Shown here in pieces: positions 33,938 to 43,011 of a stretch of 64,000 bases of DNA (its first letter is position 1; each line of letters opens with the position of its first letter). Under the pieces are notes generated by a model. That model saw only the letters and a program-made list of their open reading frames with translations, made no database searches and was not told where the DNA came from. A program made the translations under genes and the position numbers. Location: contig NZ_BSTJ01000004.1 in assembly GCF_030269445.1 (NCBI RefSeq), positions 248,001 through 312,000 of the forward strand, read 5' to 3'. The DNA is from Actinoallomurus iriomotensis. Its GTDB lineage: Bacteria; Actinomycetota; Actinomycetes; Streptosporangiales; Streptosporangiaceae.

Positions 33938-34020
33938 TCAGGTTGGCAAAGGCTCACTGAGATCACCTCAACTACTGGCGAGTATGACGCGCCGCACCTT
34001 CCCGCGTTGCCGCCCCGCCG

Positions 34021-35199
34021 TCACGACACCAGTCGTTCGAGCTCCCCGACCAACGCCGCCGGGGACAGTTGGCCGTGGGCCTCCTCCCGCAGCTTGGCCG
34101 CCGCGTCGCGGTAGGCCGGTTCGGCCAGGAGCCGCGTGACACTCTCCCGAAGCAGGTCCGCGCGCAGGTCGGTCAGGACCTCGCCCGCTCCGGTCCCCGC
34201 GTACGCCCGGCCGCACAGCACCTCGTCGGGCAGCTGGGGCACCACGAGCTGGGGCACGCCCCGGTCGATGGCCGTGAGCACGGACCCGGAGCCCCCCTGG
34301 TTCACGATCGCGTCGCAGCTCGGCAGGAGAAGGTGCAGCGGCAGCGAGGTGACCAGCCGGACGCCGGGCGGCGCCGGTTCGATGCGCCGGATGTCCTGCT
34401 CTGTCATCAGCATGACGATCTCCGCGTCCACGGCGGACAGGGCCTCGGCGACGTCGCCGGCGAGGAGGTTCGCCCCGCGGGTGACCGCGGCCGTACCCCA
34501 GGTGACGCAGACGCGACGCCCGCCGGCCGGCTCCAGCAGCCACGGGCTCACGATCTCCGGCCCGCCGTTGTACGGGACGAACCGGGCGGCCAGGCGCCGG
34601 TCGGAGGAGGGCAGCCGCATCGAGACCGGCGTGTTGTCCACCGTCACGGTGCCGTGCGTGTCCACGGACGGCAGGCCGAGGCGGCCGGCGACGGAGGCCA
34701 GCAGCGCCGGGGTGTACTCATCCAGCAGGCCCGGGCTGTCGAGGCCGAGGGGCACCCGGACCGACGGCACGCCGAGCACCGCGGCCGCCAGCGGCCCGGC
34801 GTAGCTCGTGGCCTCGTGGACGACCAGGTCCGGACGCCAGGCCCGGCCGAAGGCGATGACGTCGTCGACCATGTCATCGGCCCTGATGGCGAAGCCGTTC
34901 AACGCGTCCAGCGTCTTCGCGCGCCAGCCACCGCGCCAGTCGTCGTCGGCCAGGTCGCGCGACGGCGTCGCCGGCAACTCGTCGAGGAACGGCTTCTCCG
35001 TCCGCCGCCGTCGCAGCTCGTCACGGTCCAGGTCCGCGCCCGCGGCCACGAAGACACCGCCGGCCGCGGTGACCACGTCACGCAGGGACGGCTGTGTGGC
35101 GACCCGCACCTCGTGGCCGGCCGCACGGAGCGCCCAGCAGAGCGGGGCGAGGTGGTAGTAGTGCGTCCGGTAGGCCCACAGCACGAAGAGCACTCGCAT
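34021..35199 (-). CDS. Natural-product glycosyltransferase (GT1, EryCIII-like)
   Basis: 392 residues of the GT-B fold. The N-terminal acceptor domain begins MRVLFVLWAYRTHYYHLAPLCWALRAAGHEV, and the C-terminal donor site has DAIVNQGGSGSVLTAIDRGVPQLVVPQLPDE, the motif of macrolide and aromatic-polyketide glycosyltransferases; the usual HHGG reads NQGG, so the histidine is replaced. It is the last gene of a three-gene operon with a methyltransferase and an SDR. It should attach the sugar made by the NDP-sugar genes of this cluster. Confidence 0.88.
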   Translation of the reverse strand: MRVLFVLWAYRTHYYHLAPLCWALRAAGHEVRVATQPSLRDVVTAAGGVFVAAGADLDRDELRRRRTEKPFLDELPATPSRDLADDDWRGGWRAKTLDALNGFAIRADDMVDDVIAFGRAWRPDLVVHEATSYAGPLAAAVLGVPSVRVPLGLDSPGLLDEYTPALLASVAGRLGLPSVDTHGTVTVDNTPVSMRLPSSDRRLAARFVPYNGGPEIVSPWLLEPAGGRRVCVTWGTAAVTRGANLLAGDVAEALSAVDAEIVMLMTEQDIRRIEPAPPGVRLVTSLPLHLLLPSCDAIVNQGGSGSVLTAIDRGVPQLVVPQLPDEVLCGRAYAGTGAGEVLTDLRADLLRESVTRLLAEPAYRDAAAKLREEAHGQLSPAALVGELERLVS

Positions 35200-35252
35200 G
35201 GTTCGCCTCTCTCTGAGGACGTCTCACCCTGGACTGGCGTTCTGGCGGTTCG

Positions 35253-36032
35253 TCAGCCGATCCATTCCCGCAGGTGGTCGGGGAGTTGATCGGCGTCGAG
35301 CGTTCGCAGCGCGCGGCGGAGGTACCGCTGGGCCGTCTCGAACGTGCGGGGATGCACCACCCGGAGGGGGAAGCCCGGCCGGGCCGCCGAGCGCAGCCGG
35401 GCGAGGAGCGACGGGTCCGCCGACCGGTCCGCGAAGACCAGGGCGTTCTGGGCGTACCAGGGCTCGACCCGCTCGTCCTCCCAGACGCGGGGCCGGACGA
35501 CGTCGAACAGCTCGAAGCCGTGCGCGTCGAAGGCCGCGCGCCAGTGGTCCGGCCAGCGCTCGTTCACGTGACCGATCCCGCCCTGACCGGGAATCGCCGC
35601 CGAGAACACCACGACGGGGGCGGAGGAGGTGAGAGCGGCGACGACCTCCTGACCCGCCCGTTCGGGCAGGTGCTCGGCGACCTCCAGGCAGACGGCGAGG
35701 TCGTGACGGCCCTCCAGCGGGCCGAGGGCCGTCAGGTCCACCCTCTCGAAGTCCCCGGCCGGGATCTCGAGCTGGTCGGGAGCCACCCAGGGCCCGTCGA
35801 TCCCGCGCACGTGAGCGGCTCCGGCACGCCGGAACTCCGCGAGCCAGGTGCCCGTGCCGCAGCCGATGTCGAGCACGGACGCCGGTGACAGCAGGTCCAT
35901 GAGAAAGGGGACCACCGCCTGCGCGGAACTCCGGGTGCCCTCCCCCAGCCCCTCGAAGAACCCGTGGTCGTACGCCTCCGTGGCGGGGGAATCGGTCCTG
36001 GTCTTCTCGGTCGGCACGTTCGTCTCCTTCAT
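35253..36032 (-). CDS. Class I SAM-dependent methyltransferase
   Basis: 259 residues. The SAM-binding motif I is VLDIGCGTGTWLAEFRRAG, and the acidic motif II region is VRGIDGPW; VCLEVAEHLPERAGQEVV is the usual motif IV/post-I segment. It resembles methyltransferase-11/23 enzymes that act on sugars or small carbonyl compounds. The ATG at 36032 overlaps the SDR stop. It may methylate the sugar transferred by the adjacent glycosyltransferase, which is inference from position. Confidence 0.85.
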   Translation of the reverse strand: MKETNVPTEKTRTDSPATEAYDHGFFEGLGEGTRSSAQAVVPFLMDLLSPASVLDIGCGTGTWLAEFRRAGAAHVRGIDGPWVAPDQLEIPAGDFERVDLTALGPLEGRHDLAVCLEVAEHLPERAGQEVVAALTSSAPVVVFSAAIPGQGGIGHVNERWPDHWRAAFDAHGFELFDVVRPRVWEDERVEPWYAQNALVFADRSADPSLLARLRSAARPGFPLRVVHPRTFETAQRYLRRALRTLDADQLPDHLREWIG

Positions 36033-36826
36033 GACCCGCCGCTGACGTGGATCACGCTGCCGGTGATGTTCCCGTTCGCGGCGGACGCGAGGAACACGAT
36101 GGCGGCCGCGACCTCCCGCGGCGTCGAGATGCGCACGTGCGGGGAGAGTCCCGCCATCTGCTCGCGGATCTCCTCCGGCGGCATCCCCTCGATCCGGCGG
36201 CGCAGGTCCTCCGGCGCCCAGCGCAGGTAGCCCTCGGTCACCGTCGGCCCCGGAGCGACGACGTTGCTGAGGATCCCGTGGCCCAGGGCCTCCGTGGCCA
36301 GGGTCCGGCTGAGGCCGTGCAGAGCCATCTTGCTCGCGACGTAGGCCTCGTCCCCGGTACGCCCGCGGCCGACGATGGCCGCCGACAGGAACACGAACCG
36401 GCCCCAGCCGCGCTCCTTCATCGACGGCAGCACCGCCTGCGCGGTGGCGAACGCGCCTTCCACCTCGGCGCGGACCTGCGGCCGCCACGTCTCGATGGAG
36501 AGTTCCTCGAACGGGACGGGGGCCAGGCTCGGACCGCCGGCCGGCGACGCGCTGTGGACGAGCACGTCGACTCCGCCCCACTCCTGAGTGATCGTCTCGA
36601 CCGCGGCCCGGATCGCGGCCGGATCGGTGAGCTCGTACGGCACGACCAGCGCCTTGCCGCCGTTCTGCTCGACCTGATCGGCCACCTTCCGGGCAGCGTC
36701 CGGATTGCGGCGATAGGCGATCGCCACACGGGCGTTCTCCTCGGCGAAGACGTGGGCCACCGGCCCGCCGATGCCGCCGCTGCCGCCGGTGATCAGAACG
36801 ACTCTGTCGGCCAGCCCCAGATCCAT
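36029..36826 (-). CDS. SDR family ketoreductase
   Basis: 265 residues, classical SDR: TGGSGGIGGPVAHVFAEE cofactor loop, HSASPAG in place of NNAG, catalytic tyrosine and lysine in AYVASKMALHG, and a C-terminal SVIHVSGGS. GGGGAGGA precedes the ATG at 36826. RRNPDAA after beta-2 suggests NADPH use. Likely a polyketide-ring or sugar ketoreductase; which one is not shown. Divergent from the O-methyltransferase across a 190-base gap. Confidence 0.85.
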   Translation of the reverse strand: MDLGLADRVVLITGGSGGIGGPVAHVFAEENARVAIAYRRNPDAARKVADQVEQNGGKALVVPYELTDPAAIRAAVETITQEWGGVDVLVHSASPAGGPSLAPVPFEELSIETWRPQVRAEVEGAFATAQAVLPSMKERGWGRFVFLSAAIVGRGRTGDEAYVASKMALHGLSRTLATEALGHGILSNVVAPGPTVTEGYLRWAPEDLRRRIEGMPPEEIREQMAGLSPHVRISTPREVAAAIVFLASAANGNITGSVIHVSGGS

Positions 36827-37017
36827 GCGGTTCCTCCCCTCGACGGCAGCACTCTGCCCGCAGGCGCTGGTGATCCGCTGGAGCCGCCGGTCGGCGCCCC
36901 TCCAGCCTGGTTCGAGAGCCGTACGAGGCGGTGCGGTCACGCTGCTCGCGGCGCGGGACACGCGGGCGAACTCATCGCCGTTTCGCCCGACATCGAGCTG
37001 AAGGAGATGGCGAGCAC

Positions 37018-38037
37018 ATGACGAATGACCGATCGCGGCGTTCTCCGGCGGACACGGTTCGCGAGCTCACGGAGGCCATGAAGGCCAGCAGCATCGTCCT
37101 CGCGCTGGTCCGGGTCGGAGTCGCCGACGCGGTGGACGACGAGCCGGTCACGGCGGCGGCGCTGGCCGAGAAGGTCGGCGCCGACGCGGACGCGCTGTTC
37201 CGGCTGCTTCGCGCGTCGTCGTCCCTCGGGCTCTTCGAGCACGTCGGGGGCGGAAAGTTCGTGCACACGCCGATGTCGCGGGCCATGCGCCAGGACGCCC
37301 CCGGCAACCTCAGCAGCCTCCTGAGCACATCGATGGACTGGGGCTGGACGCTGTGGGGACTCCTCGGCGACAACGTCATGACCGGCCGGTGCGCCTTCGA
37401 GTCCCACTTCGGCATGGACCTGTTCTCCTACTTCGACCAGCACCCCGAGGTCCAGAGCCTGTGTTACGGCGGCGTGACGACATGGGCGCAGATGTTCCAC
37501 GCCCGGATCGCCGAGACCATGGACCTGGGTGACGCGCACGTGATCGCCGACGTGGGCGGCGGCAACGGCGCCCTGCTCCGGACGGTCCTCGAGCGCAACC
37601 CGCACCTGTCCGGCATCCTCTTCGAGACCCCCATCACGCTGCGTACGGTCGTGCCCGAACTCGCCGACGGACCGCTGGCCGACCGGTGCTCGCTGGTCGC
37701 CGGCGACTTCCAGCAGGCCGTCACCTGCGCCGCGGACGTCTACACGATCAAGATGGCGCTGCACATGTGGAGTGACGACGTCTGCGTCAGCGTGCTCCGC
37801 AACTGCGTCGAGGCGGCTCGCCCGGGTGCGCGCGTCATCGTCCTCGAACGCCTCATGACGGACCAGCCGACTCCGGAAGTGGCGTACATGGACCTGCACA
37901 TGATGCTGGTCTCCGGCGGCCGCGAACGCACACGGGAGGAGTGGGCCGCGCTGTTCGAGCGCTCCGGCCTCCGGCTCTCCGCGGTCACCGACACCTCGAC
38001 GCCGTTCTGGATGATCGAGGGCGTCGTCGTCGGCTGA
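37018..38037 (+). CDS. SAM-dependent O-methyltransferase (acetylserotonin-type)
   Basis: 339 residues. An N-terminal dimerisation winged helix (LVRVGVADAVDDEPVTAAALAEK) precedes the catalytic domain with VIADVGGGNGALLRTVLERNP, the conserved YTIKMALHMWSDD (the usual catalytic histidine position) and ARVIVLERLM. These are the marks of aromatic polyketide O-methyltransferases such as DnrK/RdmB relatives. AAGGAG precedes the ATG. A hairpin follows the stop, so it is probably a single-gene unit. Confidence 0.9.
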   Translation: MTNDRSRRSPADTVRELTEAMKASSIVLALVRVGVADAVDDEPVTAAALAEKVGADADALFRLLRASSSLGLFEHVGGGKFVHTPMSRAMRQDAPGNLSSLLSTSMDWGWTLWGLLGDNVMTGRCAFESHFGMDLFSYFDQHPEVQSLCYGGVTTWAQMFHARIAETMDLGDAHVIADVGGGNGALLRTVLERNPHLSGILFETPITLRTVVPELADGPLADRCSLVAGDFQQAVTCAADVYTIKMALHMWSDDVCVSVLRNCVEAARPGARVIVLERLMTDQPTPEVAYMDLHMMLVSGGRERTREEWAALFERSGLRLSAVTDTSTPFWMIEGVVVG

Positions 38038-38079
38038 GCGCGCGACCACCACCCTCACCTCCCGCATAGGGAAACCCGG

Positions 38080-38114
38080 CCCGTCGCCGCACCGATCGGC
38101 GACGGGTCTTTCTC
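38080..38114 (+). terminator. Intrinsic terminator after the O-methyltransferase
   Basis: Ten-base perfect stem CCCGTCGCCG (38080-38089) and CGGCGACGGG (38097-38106) with a seven-base loop, followed by TCTTTCTC. It separates the O-methyltransferase from the exporter operon. Confidence 0.8.
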
Positions 38115-38121
38115 GTTACCT

Positions 38122-38151
38122 CGCCGACTAGTCGTTCATTACTAGTCGGCG
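38122..38151. promoter_or_regulatory. 30-bp operator-like inverted repeat upstream of the exporter
   Basis: Arms CGCCGACTAGT (38122-38132) and ACTAGTCGGCG (38141-38151) are perfect, with an eight-base spacer; a further GGCGACTAG follows at once. It lies 77 bases before the exporter start. A relative of the CGACTAGT core is found upstream of the SARP gene. The PadR protein encoded after the exporter, or another cluster regulator, may bind here. Confidence 0.65.
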
Positions 38152-38227
38152 GCGACTAGATTGCTCTAGGCTAGGCGAAGGCGCTAGCCACCGCCGACAT
38201 GCATACGAAGAGAGCAGGAGCCCACCA

Positions 38228-39853
38228 ATGCCGCGAGTCAAAGGGAATCCCTGGGTCACGCTCGTGATCCTGTGCCTGGGGTTCTTCATGACACTCCTGG
38301 ACACCACGATCGTGAACATCGCGCTGCCGAGCATGTCCCATGACCTGGGAGCCAACCTCGACGACCTGATCTGGGTCATCAGCGTCTACGTCTTCGGCCT
38401 CGGCGTTCTGATCATCACGGCCGGGGGTCTGGGCGCCATCGTGGGGCCGCGCAACGTCTTCATCGCCGGCCTGGTGCTGTTCACCGCGGCGTCGGCGGCC
38501 TGCGGCGCGTCCCAGAGTCCGGGGCAGCTCATCGCGGCGCGCGCCGTCCAGGGCGTCGGGGCCGCGTTAATGACGCCGCAGACGCTCACGCTCCTCATGG
38601 CGATCTTCCCACCCGACAAGCGAGCGGTTCCGAGCGTCATCTGGGGGTTCGCCGCCGGCGTGGCCGGCGTGGCCGGGCCGACCGTCGGCGGCCTGCTCGT
38701 GACCCACTGGAGCTGGCGCTGGATCTTCTACGTGAACGTGCCCGTCGGGGTGATCACCCTGATCGCGGCGATCCTGCTCATTCCCGACCTGCGCGTGGGT
38801 CAGCGGCGGCGGCTCGATCTCCTCGGTGTCGCGCTGGTCAGCCTGGCCCTGTTCGCGATCACCTTCGCCCTGGTGGAGGGCGAGCACTACGACTGGGGGA
38901 CGGTCCGGTCCTTCGTGACGATCCCGGGGCTGATCGTCACGGGCGTCGTCCTCCTGGGCCTCTTCATCGTCAGCCAGGCGTACCGCAAGGACCCGCTGAT
39001 GCCGCTGGAGCTGTTCCGCAACCGAGACTTCTCGATCATGAGTTTCGTCGGGCTGGTGCTGTCGTTCACGCTCGTCGCCGCCGCCTTCGGCCTCACGATC
39101 TACCTGCAGAGCATGCTCGGGCTGTCGGCGCTCTCGGCCGGCCTCACCATCGCGCCGTCGTCGCTCGCCATCATGGCCGGCTTCGGGATCGTCGGCGCCC
39201 TCGGCAAGTGGGTGAAGGAGAAGCAGCTCGTCATCGGCGGGTTCGTGCTCAACGCCATCGCCATCGCGGACATCGCCCACGTCACGCGGATCCACGCCTC
39301 CCGGTGGGACTTCCTCCCCGGCCTCATCATGCTCGGGCTCGCCCAGGCGGCGATCTTCAGCCCGCTGGTGACCGTCGCGGTGCGCGACGTGCCCACCCGC
39401 CTCAGCGCGGCCGCCTCCGGCGCCTTCAACGCGATCCGCCAGATCGGCTTCCTCCTCGCGGCGGCCGCCGTGGGCGCCCTGCTGGAACGGAAGATGGCCG
39501 GGGCACTGCACCATGAGGCGGTGGCGCAGGCGACCCGGCTGCCGGCCGACGCCCGTGCCCCGTTCGTCTCCGCGTTCGACGAGCTGGCGCGCAGCGGCCT
39601 CCAGGTCGGTTCCGGCTCGGCCGGCACGCAGCTGCGGTTCCCGGCCGGCATCGCGCCGGCCACGTTGCAGCAGATGCAGAACCTCAGCGGCACGGTGGTC
39701 GCGCACGCGTTCATCGACGCCCTGCGCTTCACCCTGTACCTGGTGATCGGCGCGTGCCTGCTGGCCGGCGTCGTCTGCATCGCGATCAAGAAACACCACG
39801 CGGAGGCCCAGGGCGACGAGGACCGGAGCCAGCTCGACCCGATCACGTTCTGA
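38228..39853 (+). CDS. MFS exporter, DHA2 (EmrB/QacA) type, with a TTA codon
   Basis: 541 residues, about 14 helices. LDTTIVNIALPSM in helix 1 and HWSWRWIFYVNVPVGV are DHA2 signatures, and a long loop precedes the last helix. Codon 114 (38567-38569) is TTA, so efficient translation should need the bldA tRNA. It probably exports the product of the cluster and gives self-protection. AGAGCAGGAG lies before the ATG. The PadR gene follows on the same strand after 138 bases. Confidence 0.92.
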   Translation: MPRVKGNPWVTLVILCLGFFMTLLDTTIVNIALPSMSHDLGANLDDLIWVISVYVFGLGVLIITAGGLGAIVGPRNVFIAGLVLFTAASAACGASQSPGQLIAARAVQGVGAALMTPQTLTLLMAIFPPDKRAVPSVIWGFAAGVAGVAGPTVGGLLVTHWSWRWIFYVNVPVGVITLIAAILLIPDLRVGQRRRLDLLGVALVSLALFAITFALVEGEHYDWGTVRSFVTIPGLIVTGVVLLGLFIVSQAYRKDPLMPLELFRNRDFSIMSFVGLVLSFTLVAAAFGLTIYLQSMLGLSALSAGLTIAPSSLAIMAGFGIVGALGKWVKEKQLVIGGFVLNAIAIADIAHVTRIHASRWDFLPGLIMLGLAQAAIFSPLVTVAVRDVPTRLSAAASGAFNAIRQIGFLLAAAAVGALLERKMAGALHHEAVAQATRLPADARAPFVSAFDELARSGLQVGSGSAGTQLRFPAGIAPATLQQMQNLSGTVVAHAFIDALRFTLYLVIGACLLAGVVCIAIKKHHAEAQGDEDRSQLDPITF

Positions 39854-39991
39854 CCTCGGAGGCGGCCCGTCGCGCCCGGCGTGCGCACGCCCGCCGGGCC
39901 GGCGCGGCCGCCGCACCGCCCACCGGCGACCCCGTGCCGGTGACGCCCGGCTCTTCTACGATGGTGTTGATCGTCGCTGGAGAAGGGCACC

Positions 39992-40576
39992 ATGTCATCA
40001 CCGCGTACACCGCTCGCCCTGGCCATCCTGGCGCTTCTCCACCAGGAGCCGGTCCATCCCTACGAGATGCGTCGGCGGATGCGTGAGCGCCGCCTCGACC
40101 ACGCGCTGAAGCTGCGGCACAGCTCGCTCTACACCACGGTGCAGCGCCTGCAGGACGCCGGGCTCATCGAACCCACCGAGACCAGCCGGGAAGGCCGCTG
40201 GCCGGAACGCACGGTGTACGCGCTCACGGACGCCGGGCGCGAGGAGTTCCAGAACTGGCTGCGCGAGCTGATCTCCGAACCGGTCCGCGAGTACCCGCAG
40301 TTCGCCGGGGCCGTGGCGTTCATCAACCACGTGACGCCCGACACCGCGGTCGAACTGCTGAAGGCGCGCGCGTCGGCGCTGGAGACCGATATCGCCGCGA
40401 CCGAGGGGTCCTTGGACAAGCTGCTCGAGATGGGTCTGCCCCGCTACCTGCTGCTGGACGCCGACTACCTGCTGACCATCCGCAAGGCCGAGCTGGCGTG
40501 GGTGCGCTCCCTGACGGAGAGCGCCGCGAGCGGGAAGCTCAGCTGGCCGCTGGAGGGCACGTCCCACGACACCTGA
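39992..40576 (+). CDS. PadR-family transcriptional regulator
   Basis: 194 residues. The N-terminal winged helix (LAILALLHQEPVHPYEMRRRMRERR, SSLYTTVQRLQDAGLIEPTE, RTVYALTDAGREEFQNWL) is diagnostic for PadR; a C-terminal helical dimer arm follows. These regulators often sense the compound exported by the adjacent pump. It lies directly after the DHA2 gene, and the palindrome at 38122-38151 is one possible target. Confidence 0.92.
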   Translation: MSSPRTPLALAILALLHQEPVHPYEMRRRMRERRLDHALKLRHSSLYTTVQRLQDAGLIEPTETSREGRWPERTVYALTDAGREEFQNWLRELISEPVREYPQFAGAVAFINHVTPDTAVELLKARASALETDIAATEGSLDKLLEMGLPRYLLLDADYLLTIRKAELAWVRSLTESAASGKLSWPLEGTSHDT

Positions 40577-40662
40577 CCGGTCGAGCCGTGCTCGAGGCGG
40601 GTACCAGCAGCGGTTGACAGCATCAGGGGCCACCGTCATGCCACCGAGCAGTAAGGCGGCCC

Positions 40663-41727
40663 ATGAAAGCGCTGGTCCTCGCCGGAGGTTCCGGAGTACG
40701 CCTCCGCCCCTTCACGCACAGCATGCCCAAGCAGCTGTTCCCCATCGCGAACAGGCCGGTCCTGTTCTACGGCCTGGAGGCCATCGGCGCCGCCGGCGTC
40801 CATGATGTCGGCGTGGTCGTGGGAGATCACGCGGAGGCCATCAGGCAGGCCGTGGGCGACGGGGCCTCCTTCGGCCTGAAGATCACCTACATCCGTCAGG
40901 ACCTGCCGCTGGGCCTCGCGCACTGCGTGTCGATCGCCCGCGACTTCCTCGCGGACGAGGACTTCGTGATGTACCTCGGCGACAACGTCATCGGCGACGG
41001 TGTCGAGCCGATCGTCTCGGCCTTCGGCCGTACCCGGCCGGCCGCGAGGGTGATGCTGGGCAAGGTGGGCGACCCCCGCCGGTTCGGCGTCGCGGAGGTG
41101 GGCCCGGACGGGCGCGTCCTGCGGCTCGCGGAGAAGCCGGCGGTCCCGCGCAGTGACCTCGCGATGATCGGCGCCTACGTCTTCTCCCCCGCCGTGCACG
41201 AGGCGATCGCCGCCATCGAGCCGAGCGAACGCGGCGAGCGGGAGATCACCGACGCGCTGTCCTGGCTGGTCGCCCACGACCACGTCGTCGAGGCGCACGT
41301 CTCCTCCGGGTACTGGCAGGACACGGGCACCTTCGCCGGCGTGCTCGACTGCAACCGCGCGATGCTCGGTGCGATCACCCCCGCGGTCCTGGGGAGCGTG
41401 GACGACGCGAGTGAGCTGATCGGCCCGGTGGTCGTAGAGGAGAACGCGACGGTGTCGAGGTCACGCGTCATCGGGCCCGCCGTCATCGGCTCGGGCGCCA
41501 CGGTGTCGGAGAGCCGGATCGGCCCCTACACGTCGATCGGCGCGAAGTGCACCGTGAACCGCAGCGTGGTGGAGAACTCGATCATCTTGGGCGGGTCCTC
41601 GCTGCACGGGATCCCCGGAATGCGCGACTCGCTGATCGGCCGGGACGCGGACGTACGCCGGGCGGAGACGCCCGGGCCGTGCTCCCTCATCCTGGGCGAC
41701 CACAGCAGCGTGGCGCCGGCCGTGTGA
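40663..41727 (+). CDS. Glucose-1-phosphate thymidylyltransferase-like (long RmlA/StrD type)
   Basis: 354 residues. The nucleotidyltransferase domain begins MKALVLAGGSGVRLRPFTHSMPKQL, with the metal aspartate in MYLGDNVIGDG and the sugar-binding EKPAVPRSDLAMIGAYVF. A C-terminal left-handed beta-helix (about 240-350) places it in the long StrD form common in antibiotic clusters. It should make dTDP-glucose from glucose-1-phosphate and dTTP. A 4,6-dehydratase, the usual next step, is not in the window. The stop overlaps a large palindrome. Confidence 0.9.
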   Translation: MKALVLAGGSGVRLRPFTHSMPKQLFPIANRPVLFYGLEAIGAAGVHDVGVVVGDHAEAIRQAVGDGASFGLKITYIRQDLPLGLAHCVSIARDFLADEDFVMYLGDNVIGDGVEPIVSAFGRTRPAARVMLGKVGDPRRFGVAEVGPDGRVLRLAEKPAVPRSDLAMIGAYVFSPAVHEAIAAIEPSERGEREITDALSWLVAHDHVVEAHVSSGYWQDTGTFAGVLDCNRAMLGAITPAVLGSVDDASELIGPVVVEENATVSRSRVIGPAVIGSGATVSESRIGPYTSIGAKCTVNRSVVENSIILGGSSLHGIPGMRDSLIGRDADVRRAETPGPCSLILGDHSSVAPAV

Positions 41728-41749
41728 GGGGCATGCCCCTCACACGGCC
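41718..41749. terminator. 32-bp perfect palindrome between convergent genes
   Basis: A 15-base stem with a CATG-type centre, GGCCGTGTGAGGGGC and its exact complement, spanning the stop of the nucleotidyltransferase gene. It lies between this gene and the converging methyltransferase and probably ends both transcripts. Confidence 0.75.
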
Positions 41750-41760
41750 ATGCGTCACGG

Positions 41761-42783
41761 TCACGGTCGCCGGCCGACCACCAGGGTCTCGTTCCGGTCC
41801 AGGGGGTGCACGGAGACGTCGCGGAGCCCCGCCTCCTCCATCCAGGACCGGCACTCGGTCGCGGTGTACTCCGAGCCGCCCTCGGTCACGAGCAGCATGT
41901 CGAGGCTGATGAGAAGGTTGTCGATCCCGGCCGCCTTCTCGTCGAGCATCGGGTCGTAGACGAGCACGAGCCCGCCGGGGCCGACCGCGCCGGCGGCCTT
42001 GCGGATGAGTTCGCGGCGCCGCTCGACGGGCCAGTTGTGCAGTACGTGCCCGACGACGGCGACGTCCGCCCCCGGCAGCGGGTCCGCGAAGAAGTCCCCG
42101 CCTCGGAAGGTCGCGCGTCCGTCCACGCCGTGCCGGACCATGTGCTCACCGAAGGACGTCTCCATCTGGGGCAGGTCGAAGACGGTCCCGGTCAGGTGGG
42201 GGTGCGCGGAGAGCACGCGTGCCACGAGGTTTCCGCGGGCCCCGCCGACGTCGAGCAGCGACGCGTGGTCCTCCCACGAGATGATCTCGCTGAGCGCCTC
42301 GGCGGCGTGGCCGCTCGCGGCGTCCATCATCGCCAGGTACGCACGCCGCTGGTCGTCGTCGCGGGTCATCGCGTCGAACGACGGCTGGGCGCCGCTTCGC
42401 GGCAGGCCGGTCCGCAACACCTCGGTGAGCCCGCCCCATGCGGGGTACAGCGCGTGGTTCACCCGCTCCAGGAAGCCGCCCACGTACTCCGGCCGCCCGC
42501 GTACGAGATGGCGCTGGGCGGCGGGCGCGTTGCGGTACCGGTCGTCGACGCGTTCCAGCAGGCCCAGTGCGACGAGGCTGTCGAGGAAGTCACGGACGCC
42601 GCGCGGGTGCAGGCTCAGCCGCCGGGTGAGGTCCACGGCCGTGCCGGGCTCGTCGGCGAGTGCGGTGAACACGCCCAGCTCCGTGGCGCTCAGCAACACC
42701 TTCGCGGCGCTGAAGGCCTTGCCGAGCGCGAGGATGTCGGCGGCCGTGGCGGGCGCCGCCGTGCGGTCTGCGCTGTCGGGCAT
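41761..42783 (-). CDS. SAM-dependent O-methyltransferase (acetylserotonin-type)
   Basis: 340 residues. Winged-helix dimer domain (LLSATELGVFTALADEPGTAVDLTRRL) then catalytic domain with SLLDVGGARGNLVARVLSAHP, the catalytic-region VGHVLHNWPVERRREL and LVYDPMLDE. The last gene of the two-P450/ferredoxin unit; its ATG shares a base with the ferredoxin stop (TAATG) and uses GGAGGAG inside it. It likely methylates a hydroxyl, perhaps one installed by the adjacent P450. Confidence 0.88.
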   Translation of the reverse strand: MPDSADRTAAPATAADILALGKAFSAAKVLLSATELGVFTALADEPGTAVDLTRRLSLHPRGVRDFLDSLVALGLLERVDDRYRNAPAAQRHLVRGRPEYVGGFLERVNHALYPAWGGLTEVLRTGLPRSGAQPSFDAMTRDDDQRRAYLAMMDAASGHAAEALSEIISWEDHASLLDVGGARGNLVARVLSAHPHLTGTVFDLPQMETSFGEHMVRHGVDGRATFRGGDFFADPLPGADVAVVGHVLHNWPVERRRELIRKAAGAVGPGGLVLVYDPMLDEKAAGIDNLLISLDMLLVTEGGSEYTATECRSWMEEAGLRDVSVHPLDRNETLVVGRRP

Positions 42784-43007
42784 TACTCCTCCATCAGTGT
42801 GTGACGTGACACGCCGTCTTCCAGCACGGTGATCGCCCGGCCGGGGCAACGGCGCGCGGCCTCGCGCACCCGCTGGTGCGTGTCCTGGGGCGGGCGCGCA
42901 TCGGCGAGGCGTACCACGCAGTCCTCGTCCTGCTCGAAGACCGAGGGGACCGCGAGGACGCAGAGGCCGCTGCTGCAGCACCGGTCGGGGTCGACGAGAA
43001 CGTTCAT
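42783..43007 (-). CDS. Small [3Fe-4S]-type ferredoxin
   Basis: 74 residues with the short P450-ferredoxin cysteine pattern: RCCSSGLC near residue 10-16 and RRCPGRAI near 52, where the middle position of a normal 4Fe-4S set is missing. Such ferredoxins deliver electrons to actinomycete P450s. It follows the P450 stop by four bases, so the pair is probably functional. Confidence 0.88.
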   Translation of the reverse strand: MNVLVDPDRCCSSGLCVLAVPSVFEQDEDCVVRLADARPPQDTHQRVREAARRCPGRAITVLEDGVSRHTLMEE

Positions 43008-43011
43008 CGGT

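Larger units (their letters stand above)
33322..33970. mobile_element. Decayed IS5-like element with terminal inverted repeats
   Basis: A 13-base terminal repeat TGAGGTGATCTCA at 33322-33334 is perfectly inverted at 33958-33970. Inside are two non-contiguous pieces of a DDE transposase with a fragment of an unrelated regulator between them. At 649 bases it is shorter than an intact IS of this type (about 0.8-0.9 kb) and cannot be active. No target-site duplication was found. Confidence 0.75.

Noticed and set aside
39865-39905. GC-rich hairpin between the exporter and PadR genes
   Set aside because: Stem is short with no T-run, and the two genes lie in the same direction; too common in such DNA to call a terminator.
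38228-39916. A 449-codon open frame antisense to the exporter
   Set aside because: Low-complexity Arg/Asp/His-rich translation opposite a clear MFS gene; high-GC antisense shadow.
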